Source of the DNA: an uncultured Chlorobiaceae bacterium
GTDB lineage: Bacteria; Bacteroidota; Chlorobiia; Chlorobiales; Chlorobiaceae
Reading direction: 5' to 3'
NCBI GenBank assembly: GCA_903917955.1
Contig: CAIXCO010000005.1
Span: 1 to 13,626 of the forward strand
DNA length: 13,626 bases
The stretch's first letter is position 1. Every line of letters begins with the position of its first letter. This document shows, piece by piece, positions 6,237-13,181 of the stretch. The notes under the pieces were generated by a model. The model did no database searches, was not told the DNA's origin, and saw nothing but the letters and a program-made list of their open reading frames with translations. Both the position numbers and the translations under genes were made by a program.

Positions 6237-8012
6237 ATGGCAGAAGCATTCACACAGGAAAAAAAGGTCAAAGAAAGACCCGCAAGAAAAAAACTCAAAT
6301 TTTTTGCACACTACGAGCCAGCCGAACTTGCATTGATGGAGCAGCTTTATTCAAGCACACTCAATGAAATCACCGAAGATGAGATTATCAAGGGCCGGAT
6401 CGTTTCGATATCCAACAAGGATGTCACCATTGACGTTGGTTTCAAGTCAGAAGGTATTGTTTCTCTGCTTGAATTCAGGGCCGAAGATGAGGTCAAGGTT
6501 GGCGATGATGTTGAAGTCTATCTTGAGAACATCGAAGACAAGATGGGACAGCTCATCCTTTCCAAGAAGAAAGCTGACGTTCTGAGAATCTGGGATCGTA
6601 TCTATGATTCAATCGAAAATGATACCATCATCAATGGCAAGATCATCAATCGTGTCAAGGGTGGCATGACGGTCTCCCTTTCCGGTGTTGAAGCCTTCCT
6701 TCCTGGCTCGCAGATTGATGTCAAGCCGGTTCGTGATTTCGATGCTCTTGTTGGTCAGACCATGGACTTCAGGGTTGTCAAAATCAATCCGGTTACACAG
6801 AATATTGTTGTCAGCCATAAAGTTATCCTCGAAGAGGCTTATGCAGCTCGTCGTGAAGAGATGCTTGCCAACATCAAGGTGGGCATGGTTCTTGAAGGTA
6901 CAGTCAAGAACATTACCGATTTCGGTATCTTCGTCGATCTTGGCGGTCTTGATGGTCTGGTGCACATCACCGACATCACCTGGGGCAGAATCAACCATCC
7001 TTCCGAGGTTGTTGATCTTGACCAGCCGATCAAGGTTGTTGTTGTCGGCTTTGACGAGAATACCAAGAGAGTCTCTCTTGGCATGAAGCAGCTTGAGTCT
7101 CATCCTTGGGAAAATATCGAGATCAAGTATCCTGTCAGCTCGAAAGCACAGGGCCGGGTTGTCTCCATTACCGATTACGGCGCATTTGTCGAAATCGAGA
7201 AGGGCATTGAGGGACTTGTCCACATCTCTGAAATGAGCTGGACACAGCATATCAAGCATCCGGGTCAGTTTGTCACTCTTGGGCAGGAAGTCGAGTGTGT
7301 GATCCTCAATATTGACAAGGATCATACCAAGCTCTCCCTCTCCATGAAGCGTGTGAACGAGGATCCATGGATTGCTCTTTCTGAAAAATATATTGAAGGC
7401 TCTTTGCATAAGGGCAGTGTCAGCAATATCACCGATTTCGGTGTCTTTGTTGAGCTTGAGCCCGGTGTTGATGGTCTGGTGCATATTTCTGATCTTTCAT
7501 GGACCAAGAAGATTCGCCATCCAAGTGAACTGGTCAAAAAGAACCAGGATCTTGAAGTCAAGGTTCTCAAGTTTGACGTTCATGCAAGGCGTATTGCTCT
7601 TGGACACAAACAGATCAACCAGGATCCCTGGGACGAGTTTGAGCAGAAGTATGCAGTAGGTGCCGAGAGTTCAGGAGAGATCTCACAGATCATCGAGAAG
7701 GGCGTTATTGTCATTCTGCCTGGTGATGTTGACGGTTTTGTGCCGGTATCACACCTGCTTCAGGGCGGTGTAAAGGATATTCATTCATCATTCAAGATCG
7801 GTGATGACCTTCCGATGCGCGTCATTGAATTCGACAAGGAGAACAAGCGTATCATCCTTTCTGCCCTTGAGTATTTCAAGGACAAGAGCAAGGAAGAGAT
7901 TGAGGCCTACCTGCTGGCCCATCCAAACGAGAAAAAAGAGATTGAAGCTGCTACGGCTGAACTTGAGCCACCAGTAAAGTCTTCCGAGAAAAAAGCGAGC
8001 GAAAGAGCGTAA
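6237..8012 (+). CDS. rpsA: 30S ribosomal protein S1
   Basis: S1 (591 residues) binds mRNA on the 30S subunit and helps initiation on weak or structured leaders. Six S1 (OB-fold) repeats lie at about 48-115, 131-197, 217-285, 302-371, 389-458 and 476-545. The middle four carry the clearest signature, for example ITDFGIFVDLGGLDGLVHI at 226-244. Nearly identical short DNA blocks recur in repeats 3 and 5, such as GATGGTCTGGTGCA near 6950 and 7469. The N-terminus is lysine/arginine-rich and the C-terminus acidic then lysine-rich. The start at 6237 follows AGGAAGGA; extension to TTG 6123 would add 38 residues unlike S1. The 110-base leader after cmk could carry autoregulation as in E. coli, but I see no identifiable element. 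A hairpin terminator follows the stop. Confidence 0.97.
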   Translation: MAEAFTQEKKVKERPARKKLKFFAHYEPAELALMEQLYSSTLNEITEDEIIKGRIVSISNKDVTIDVGFKSEGIVSLLEFRAEDEVKVGDDVEVYLENIEDKMGQLILSKKKADVLRIWDRIYDSIENDTIINGKIINRVKGGMTVSLSGVEAFLPGSQIDVKPVRDFDALVGQTMDFRVVKINPVTQNIVVSHKVILEEAYAARREEMLANIKVGMVLEGTVKNITDFGIFVDLGGLDGLVHITDITWGRINHPSEVVDLDQPIKVVVVGFDENTKRVSLGMKQLESHPWENIEIKYPVSSKAQGRVVSITDYGAFVEIEKGIEGLVHISEMSWTQHIKHPGQFVTLGQEVECVILNIDKDHTKLSLSMKRVNEDPWIALSEKYIEGSLHKGSVSNITDFGVFVELEPGVDGLVHISDLSWTKKIRHPSELVKKNQDLEVKVLKFDVHARRIALGHKQINQDPWDEFEQKYAVGAESSGEISQIIEKGVIVILPGDVDGFVPVSHLLQGGVKDIHSSFKIGDDLPMRVIEFDKENKRIILSALEYFKDKSKEEIEAYLLAHPNEKKEIEAATAELEPPVKSSEKKASERA

Positions 8013-8048
8013 GATAACTGGCTCTCTCTCTGGCTCTATGTGGTAATG

Positions 8049-8084
8049 AAAAAAGCCTTCTCTTTATCAGGGAAGGCTTTTTTT
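8049..8084. terminator. Bidirectional intrinsic terminator between rpsA and era
   Basis: AAAAAAGCCTTC (8049-8060) and GAAGGCTTTTTT (8072-8083) are perfect complements of 12 bases with an 11-base loop. The GC core is flanked by A-run and T-run, so it can work in both directions. It sits 36 bases after the rpsA stop and 5 bases after the era stop in its own reading direction. Confidence 0.92.
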
Positions 8085-8089
8085 ATTTC

Positions 8090-9007
8090 TCAGTATCCGT
8101 AACTTTTCAGAAGGTTGTTTTTCTTTCGCCAGTCAGGCCGTACCTTGATGAAGAGCTCCAAAAATACCGGACGCCCAAGCATCTCCTCAATATCTTTTCG
8201 CGCTGTCTGGCCAAGCTTTTTCAAGGCGGCTCCCTTGCTTCCAATCAAAATTTGTTTCTGGGTATCACGCTCAACAATCACCGAGCAGCGGATAAGATCC
8301 TTTCTTGTCGGATCGTTTTCGTGCTGCTCCTTGAACTCGTCAATGACCACTTCGGTGGAGTAGGGTACTTCACGGCCATAGAGCAGAAATATTTTTTCGC
8401 GGATGATTTCACTCACAAAAAAACGTTCCGGCGCAGTACTGAGCGTATCTTCGGGATAGAGTGGGTAGTTGAGAGGAAGAAAGGGACGGATGGTGTCGAT
8501 GAGCTGGGGGAGGTTGCTCGCTTTCAGGGCTGAAACGGAGAGAACAGCCGCCGGGTTCCAGGTGTTTCTGACAAACTCTTCAGCTTGCTGTTGACGCTCT
8601 CTGGTTACAAGGTCGCATTTGTTGAGCACCGCAATAACGGGTTTTCCTGTCGGTTTCAGCCACTCACTGAAGAGCTCCTCGGCGAATGGCCGGTCAAAAA
8701 AATCTTTTTTGCCTGAAAAGGGGAGGAGCGCAATAACGACATCGGCATCCTTGAGGGTATCGCGGATGACTCCAAGCATTGATTCGTGAAGCTTCTGCTG
8801 TGGCTTCATGATTCCGGGTGTATCGAGAAAGATAATCTGGCACTTGTCGTTGTGGTAGATTCCGGTAATTTTTTTTCTCGTAGTTTGCGGCTTATGTGTT
8901 ACAATAGAGAGTTTGTAGTCGAGCAGCTCGTTGAGCAGGGTTGACTTGCCTGCATTGGGTGGTCCGATAATAATTGCGAATCCGCAGGAAAAAAGGGAGG
9001 AGGCCAT
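8090..9007 (-). CDS. era: GTPase Era
   Basis: Era (305 residues) is an essential GTPase that binds the 3' end of 16S rRNA during 30S maturation and links ribosome assembly to the cell cycle. The GTPase domain shows G1 GPPNAGKS (15-22), G2 around QTTR (41-44), G3 DTPG (62-65), G4 NKCD (129-132) and G5 SAL (159-161). The C-terminal KH RNA-binding domain has IGSKGAALKK at 255-264, and the end is lysine-rich. Length and domain order are normal. The start at ATG 9007 places G1 at the usual distance; no Shine-Dalgarno is evident. It is a single-gene unit, convergent with rpsA and divergent from rodA. Confidence 0.97.
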   Translation of the reverse strand: MASSLFSCGFAIIIGPPNAGKSTLLNELLDYKLSIVTHKPQTTRKKITGIYHNDKCQIIFLDTPGIMKPQQKLHESMLGVIRDTLKDADVVIALLPFSGKKDFFDRPFAEELFSEWLKPTGKPVIAVLNKCDLVTRERQQQAEEFVRNTWNPAAVLSVSALKASNLPQLIDTIRPFLPLNYPLYPEDTLSTAPERFFVSEIIREKIFLLYGREVPYSTEVVIDEFKEQHENDPTRKDLIRCSVIVERDTQKQILIGSKGAALKKLGQTARKDIEEMLGRPVFLELFIKVRPDWRKKNNLLKSYGY

Positions 9008-9034
9008 GGAACTTTTTTATGAAAGGTTCAGTCT

Positions 9035-9056
9035 GTTGATAGAATACCATATCAAC
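9035..9056. repeat. Inverted repeat in the era/rodA divergent region
   Basis: GTTGATA (9035-9041) and TATCAAC (9050-9056) are perfect 7-base inverted arms with an 8-base spacer, about 22 bases overall. The left arm contains the likely -35 box of rodA. The symmetry resembles an operator for a dimeric repressor, though seven-base arms can occur by chance. Confidence 0.4.
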
Positions 9057-9062
9057 TATACT
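9036..9062 (+). promoter_or_regulatory. Candidate rodA promoter
   Basis: TTGATA (9036-9041) and TATACT (9057-9062) resemble sigma-70 boxes with a 15-base spacer, shorter than ideal. The predicted mRNA would start near 9069, about 40 bases before ATG 9111. No comparable pair is evident for era on the other strand. Confidence 0.35.
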
Positions 9063-9110
9063 AAATTAAGCTCACTCATGATAATGAAAAAGGGGTAATT
9101 CAAAACTCGA

Positions 9111-10349
9111 ATGGAAAAACAATCCAGCCACGACCCGTGGCTTCTTGTTCCGGTTGCAGGGCTTCTTGTGTTCGGACTGATGGCTATCTACAGTGCAACT
9201 AACGGAACCGGCGATACTTCGCTCTTTTTTCGTCAGTCGGCGTGGGGTTTTTTTGGCGTTATTGCGTTGCTGTTTGTCTATTTTAATGATGTTCGTCTTA
9301 TCAAGGATAACACTTATCTCTTTTACGCCATAGGCATTCTCCTTCTTGTGGCGGTTCTCATATTTGGTAAAAAAATAGCAGGACAGACAAGCTGGATGAA
9401 AATAGGGATGTTCAGTTTTCAGCCGTCTGAAATAGCCAAGATGGCAACGATTCTTGCGCTGGCAAGATTTCTTTCCGATGACCAAACCGATATTCGTTCA
9501 CCGAAGCATTTGCTGGTTGCCTTCGCAATTGCATTCACTCCCGTTCTGCTCATCATGCTGCAGCCAGATATGGGGACTATGCTGACCTTTTTGCCCTTGA
9601 TAGCGACCATGCTGGTTGTGGCAGGTTTTGATATCTATGTTTTTATGCTGATTGTTTTTCCTGTTCTTATCGTCGTCTCCGGTTTTTTTCCAATGTATTT
9701 TATTTTTGTACTTGCACTGCTCTTGATGACGGTACTGGTTGTACAGCAGAAGCAATTCAGGTTTCATCAACTTTTGGTGATTGGTTCAGCTCTTGCCGCA
9801 AGTCTCTTTACCCACAGTTTTGCGCATGAGATTCTCAAGCCTCATCAGATAAAAAGGATTCAGACCTTTATTGACCCCATGTCGGATCCTCGGGGAGCAG
9901 GATATAATGCCCTCCAGGCAAAAATAGCGATAAGTTCGGGAGGGTTTTTCGGGAAAGGTTTTCTTGAAGGAACACAGACCCAACTGCGTTTTATTCCGGC
10001 CCAGTGGACTGATTTTATTTTTTGTGTTATTGCCGAAGAACTCGGCTTTCTTGGCGCATCACTTTTGATTGCGCTCTATCTTACACTGATACTTCGAATA
10101 ATTTTTGCAATATTTTCAATAAACAACAAGTTTGTTGAACTGACGCTTTCAGGATATGTTTCACTGCTGTTTATCCATGTTTTTGTCAATATAGGTATGG
10201 CGCTTGGCATTATTCCCGTTATTGGTGTTCCTCTGCCGTTTGTCTCTTATGGTGGTTCATCTCTGGTCGGAAACTTGATTATGGTTGGATTGGCGATGAA
10301 TTTTTTTCGGAACAGGAGAAGTCTGGGCTATTCCGGGCGATTAGAGTAA
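9111..10349 (+). CDS. rodA: Peptidoglycan glycosyltransferase RodA (SEDS family)
   Basis: A 412-residue polytopic inner-membrane protein of the SEDS family, which polymerises lipid II during cell elongation with a class B penicillin-binding protein. It has about ten hydrophobic segments, the FQPSE motif at 103-107, and the extracellular catalytic-region loop TFIDPMSDPRGAGYN (252-266) with D255 and D259. WTDFIFCVIAEELGF (299-313) and the final GVPLPFVSYGGSS (372-384) are also present. The DP-x-x-DP-x-GAGY and GFLEGTQTQL patterns favour RodA over FtsW. No mreB, mreC or PBP2 gene is visible in this window, so it may be separated from its usual partners. The start at 9111 has only a distant GGGG before it. 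mtaB follows after 40 bases. Confidence 0.93.
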   Translation: MEKQSSHDPWLLVPVAGLLVFGLMAIYSATNGTGDTSLFFRQSAWGFFGVIALLFVYFNDVRLIKDNTYLFYAIGILLLVAVLIFGKKIAGQTSWMKIGMFSFQPSEIAKMATILALARFLSDDQTDIRSPKHLLVAFAIAFTPVLLIMLQPDMGTMLTFLPLIATMLVVAGFDIYVFMLIVFPVLIVVSGFFPMYFIFVLALLLMTVLVVQQKQFRFHQLLVIGSALAASLFTHSFAHEILKPHQIKRIQTFIDPMSDPRGAGYNALQAKIAISSGGFFGKGFLEGTQTQLRFIPAQWTDFIFCVIAEELGFLGASLLIALYLTLILRIIFAIFSINNKFVELTLSGYVSLLFIHVFVNIGMALGIIPVIGVPLPFVSYGGSSLVGNLIMVGLAMNFFRNRRSLGYSGRLE

Positions 10350-10352
10350 CGC

Positions 10353-10386
10353 CCTCTTTTGTGGCCGATGAGGAGAAAAAAAGAGG
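10353..10386 (+). promoter_or_regulatory. Inverted repeat covering the mtaB ribosome binding site
   Basis: CCTCTTTT (10353-10360) is a perfect complement of AAAAGAGG (10379-10386). The second arm holds the GAGG that most likely serves as Shine-Dalgarno for ATG 10390. An mRNA hairpin with an 18-base loop could therefore mask initiation of mtaB after rodA is translated. A second purine-rich GAGGAG at about 10370-10375 lies in the loop. Confidence 0.35.
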
Positions 10387-10389
10387 AAC

Positions 10390-11754
10390 ATGAAAAAACA
10401 TACAGAGAAAAGGGTCGCGGCAGTAACTCTTGGATGCAAATTGAACTATGCTGAAACCTCTGCAATTCTTGATACTTTGCGCAGAGAGGGGGGATGGTCA
10501 TTGTCATCAATGGAAGAGGGGGCTGATCTTATTCTGATTCATACCTGTGCAGTGACAAAACAGGCTGAACAGAAATGTCGTCAAAAAATAAGGGGGATAA
10601 TAAAAAAAAATCCTGCAAGCTGGATAGCCGTTATTGGCTGTTATTCCCAGTTCAACCCGGAGGCACTTGCAGCAATAGATGGAATCGATGCGATCCTTGG
10701 AAGCAATGATAAATTTGATCTACAGTTTTACAACGATATCGCTTTCGGAACGAAACAGCCTCCCCTTGTCAAGGTCTCTTCGGTATCCCGGTTGAAAGAG
10801 ATCCATGAGGGATATTCACTGGATGCAGCAGAGAGCGTCGACAGAACCCGTGCATTTTTAAAAATACAGGATGGCTGTGATTACGGCTGTTCCTACTGTG
10901 CGATTCCTCTTTTCAGAGGCCCTTCGCGCTCACTGCCTGCCACCACCCTTGTTAAGCGTGCTCATCTTCTTGCATCGTCCGGTTATCGGGAAATTGTGCT
11001 TACCGGTGTAAATACCGGTGATTATCGCTGTGGCGGTATCAAACTCTGTCATCTTTTACGCATGCTTGAAGAGGTCAATGTCAGTCGTATCCGTATCAGT
11101 TCCATAGAGCCGGATATTGTTGATAATGAGCTGATTTCACTGGTTGCGGCGTCAAAAAAAATTGTGCCCCATTTTCATATTCCCCTTCAAAGTGGCTCCG
11201 ACACCATTCTCCGGGCCATGCGCCGCCGTTATGATACCGCCCTCTACCGCGACAGGGTGATGCAGTCCGTGCAGCGCATTGCGGACTGTGCCATCGGCGC
11301 TGATGTGATTGTTGGTTATCCAGGCGAAACCGAGGAGGATTTTCTTCTTATGTACCGTTTTCTTGAGCAGCTTCCCCTTGCCTCCCTTCATCTCTTCAGT
11401 TGCTCAATCCGACAGGGAACCTCGCTTGCCCTTCAGATTGCAAATGGGGAGCGCAAGCCGGTTGAATCCGCAGAGATCGCACGGCGTTACAGCGAGCTGG
11501 CTCAGCTTGGAGAGCGCCATGAAGCCCGTTTCAAGGCACGCTCTCTCGGAAAAGAGTCTCTGGTGCTTTTTGAACGTTCAAAGACCGCAGGAGAGGGGGC
11601 TTTGCAATGCAGCGGCTATACACGCAACTATCTCAGGGTCTTCGTTGAGTGCATCGACAGAGAGCAGCAAGAGAGCCTTAGAGGCAAGGAGTTGCCAGTC
11701 ATGATCGACTCTCTGGACAAGGATTTGAATTTAAAAGGGAGAGTGCTATCTTAA
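10390..11754 (+). CDS. mtaB: tRNA t6A37 methylthiotransferase MtaB
   Basis: A 454-residue radical-SAM enzyme that adds a methylthio group to t6A at position 37 of tRNAs reading ANN codons, aiding accurate decoding. The N-terminal domain carries the auxiliary-cluster cysteines C16 (LGCKLNYAET), C53 (HTCAVT) and C84 (IGCYSQ). The radical-SAM motif CDYGCSYC is at 163-170 (C163, C167, C170). The C-terminal 60 or so residues match a TRAM RNA-binding domain. LGCKLNYAET fits MtaB better than MiaB or RimO, which usually show other residues around the first cysteine and HTC motif. Substrate assignment is by family only. It is co-directional with rodA (40 bases before) and apt (52 bases after). Confidence 0.93.
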   Translation: MKKHTEKRVAAVTLGCKLNYAETSAILDTLRREGGWSLSSMEEGADLILIHTCAVTKQAEQKCRQKIRGIIKKNPASWIAVIGCYSQFNPEALAAIDGIDAILGSNDKFDLQFYNDIAFGTKQPPLVKVSSVSRLKEIHEGYSLDAAESVDRTRAFLKIQDGCDYGCSYCAIPLFRGPSRSLPATTLVKRAHLLASSGYREIVLTGVNTGDYRCGGIKLCHLLRMLEEVNVSRIRISSIEPDIVDNELISLVAASKKIVPHFHIPLQSGSDTILRAMRRRYDTALYRDRVMQSVQRIADCAIGADVIVGYPGETEEDFLLMYRFLEQLPLASLHLFSCSIRQGTSLALQIANGERKPVESAEIARRYSELAQLGERHEARFKARSLGKESLVLFERSKTAGEGALQCSGYTRNYLRVFVECIDREQQESLRGKELPVMIDSLDKDLNLKGRVLS

Positions 11755-11806
11755 ATTTCCTGGGGTTCCGTTCTCTTTTTTTATCAATCACAATCATTCT
11801 CCGTCC

Positions 11807-12340
11807 ATGCCCATTAAATCCCGTATCCGTTCGATTCCCGATTATCCTAAAAAAGGGATTCTCTTTCGTGATATTACCACACTCATCAAGGATCCTGTAG
11901 GCTTCAGACTGGTTATCGACACTATGACGCAGCACTACCTGCAGGAAGGAATGGATTTTGATGTCATTGTCGGTATCGAGGCAAGAGGATTTATTATTGG
12001 AGGTGCGCTCTCTTATGCACTTGGTAAAGGGTTTATTCCCGTCAGAAAGCCCGGAAAACTTCCGGCTGAGGTTGTTTCGCAGGAATATCAGCTTGAGTAC
12101 GGAAGTGACAAAATCGAAATCCATGTTGATGCGCTTGTCGCTGGCCAGAAGGTACTTCTTGTTGATGATCTGCTTGCTACCGGAGGAACAGCTCTCGCTG
12201 CTGCGGCCCTGGTCGAGAAGGTCGGAGGAGTTGTTGCCGAGATGGCATTCATTGTAAACCTGCCCGATATCGGAGGGGAAAGAAAGCTCCTCGAAAAGGG
12301 ATACAGTGTCTACTCCCTTACCGATTTTGAAGGAGAGTAA
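11807..12340 (+). CDS. apt: Adenine phosphoribosyltransferase
   Basis: A 177-residue type I phosphoribosyltransferase that converts adenine and PRPP to AMP in purine salvage. The PRPP-binding motif VLLVDDLLATGGTA is at 116-129. GIEARGF at 56-62 and PVRKPGKLP at 78-86 are the family's base- and PRPP-contact segments. DYPKKGILFRDIT near the N-terminus is the Apt hood signature. Length is typical. The ATG at 11807 follows a C/T-rich stretch with no Shine-Dalgarno, 52 bases after mtaB. It is probably the last gene of the rodA-mtaB-apt unit, and a hairpin terminator follows. Confidence 0.97.
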   Translation: MPIKSRIRSIPDYPKKGILFRDITTLIKDPVGFRLVIDTMTQHYLQEGMDFDVIVGIEARGFIIGGALSYALGKGFIPVRKPGKLPAEVVSQEYQLEYGSDKIEIHVDALVAGQKVLLVDDLLATGGTALAAAALVEKVGGVVAEMAFIVNLPDIGGERKLLEKGYSVYSLTDFEGE

Positions 12341-12387
12341 GAGAGGTTCTCATATAATAAAGTCCCGTTTGCAGCACAAAAACACCA

Positions 12388-12418
12388 GAACGGCAGCTCC
12401 GGCTGCCGTTCATTTTTT
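12388..12418. terminator. Intrinsic terminator between apt and the HU gene
   Basis: GAACGGCAGC (12388-12397) and GCTGCCGTTC (12402-12411) form a perfect 10-base stem around a TCCG loop, followed by six T at 12413-12418. It lies 47 bases after the apt stop. In the other direction the hairpin is followed by TGGTGTTTTTG, a poorer T-run, so it may also end HU transcription less efficiently. Flanking AGAGGTTC (12342-12349) and GAACCTCT (12423-12430) could extend the structure. Confidence 0.92.
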
Positions 12419-12448
12419 GCAGGAACCTCTACTCGCCCCGTCGAGAAC

Positions 12449-12757
12449 CTATTCCTCAATGCTTTTCAGGCTCTCACTCACAGCATGTTTGAACTCTTTC
12501 GAAATTTTGAATGTCGGAACATTTTTTGGCTCCACGGTTACCTTTTCGCCTGTTCGCGGGTTTCTTGCCTGGCGAAAATTTTTATGCCGGATATTGAACG
12601 AGCCGAAACCCCTTATTTCAATGCGTTTTCCGGTTTTCAGTGAATCAATGATGCTTTCAAACAGAGAGTCAACCACCGACTCTGTTTCATTTTTTGTCAG
12701 CCCGGTTCTGTGAGCGATAACATTGACAAGATCAGCTTTTGTGGTTGTTTTTCCCAT
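12449..12757 (-). CDS. HU/IHF-family DNA-binding protein
   Basis: A 102-residue nucleoid protein that binds and bends DNA as a dimer. The two N-terminal helices (about 3-40) form the dimer body. GKRIEIRGFGSF (43-54) is the family signature. The beta arm carries RNPRTG with the intercalating proline at 67, and VPTFKISKEFK (80-90) closes the fold. The arm sequence RQARNPRTGEKV is like IHF-type members, but whether it acts as HU or sequence-specific IHF cannot be told from sequence alone. It has a slightly longer charged C-terminus than E. coli HU (90 residues). The start lies 36 bases after the TauE-like gene with no Shine-Dalgarno, so it may share that transcript or use its own promoter. Confidence 0.93.
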   Translation of the reverse strand: MGKTTTKADLVNVIAHRTGLTKNETESVVDSLFESIIDSLKTGKRIEIRGFGSFNIRHKNFRQARNPRTGEKVTVEPKNVPTFKISKEFKHAVSESLKSIEE

Positions 12758-12793
12758 GGTAAAAGATGGCTTAGGTTGTTATGAAGTAGATAC

Positions 12794-13168
12794 TTATTTA
12801 AACCAAAGATGAAGAGCAACAATTCCCATAAAAACAGCAAAAGCTTTACGGAGCATTTCACCCGAAAGATGTATTGCAATTTTTGCCCCGAATGAGGCTC
12901 CGGCAAAAAGTCCTGCGGCAATGACAATACCGATCAAGATGTTCTCTCCAGAAATTTTTCCAGCACGAAAATACTCCATCACACCAAGAAAACCCACTGG
13001 CAGAAGCAGTGCCATCAGTGACGTTGCAATGGCACCCTGCTGCGTCATACCGAAGAGCAGTACCAGAGCCGGTACAATAATGATACCCCCGCCAACACCG
13101 AACATGCCCGAAAGAACGCCAGCAGAAACGCCGACAGCAAGCAGTCCAACAAGTTGCATAGGGTTCAT
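12794..13168 (-). CDS. Half-size TauE/SafE-family membrane protein
   Basis: A 124-residue protein with about four membrane helices, matching one repeat of the TauE/SafE (DUF81) family of sulfite and organic-anion exporters. The signature GMFGVGGGIIIVPAL (21-35) is followed by the TQQGAIATSLM segment (42-52). Full-size members have about 250 residues with two such halves, so this one would need to pair with itself or a partner to make a pore. The substrate is not known. The start at 13168 is chosen because GGAG (13179-13176) lies seven bases before it and it begins 13 bases after the ftsH stop. The upstream ATG at 13216 would overlap ftsH and add a polar, glutamine-rich extension. Confidence 0.85.
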   Translation of the reverse strand: MNPMQLVGLLAVGVSAGVLSGMFGVGGGIIIVPALVLLFGMTQQGAIATSLMALLLPVGFLGVMEYFRAGKISGENILIGIVIAAGLFAGASFGAKIAIHLSGEMLRKAFAVFMGIVALHLWFK

Positions 13169-13175
13169 CCTGTTG

Positions 13176-13179
13176 CTCC
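13176..13179 (-). promoter_or_regulatory. Ribosome binding site of the TauE-like gene
   Basis: GGAG on the reverse strand, seven bases before ATG 13168 and just after the ftsH TAA (13184-13182). It decides the start and suggests that ribosomes finishing ftsH could reinitiate here. Confidence 0.6.
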
Positions 13180-13181
13180 GG

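Noticed and set aside
6609..7484. Long open frame of 291 codons antisense to rpsA
   Set aside because: It lies wholly within the S1 repeats. The open antisense frame follows from the codon pattern of the repeated domains; the translation matches no fold I recognise and repeats with the S1 units.
9078..9098. Six-codon frame before rodA (ATG ATA ATG AAA AAG GGG TAA), possible leader peptide
   Set aside because: It is too short, lacks a run of regulatory codons, and has no terminator or antiterminator hairpins following it.
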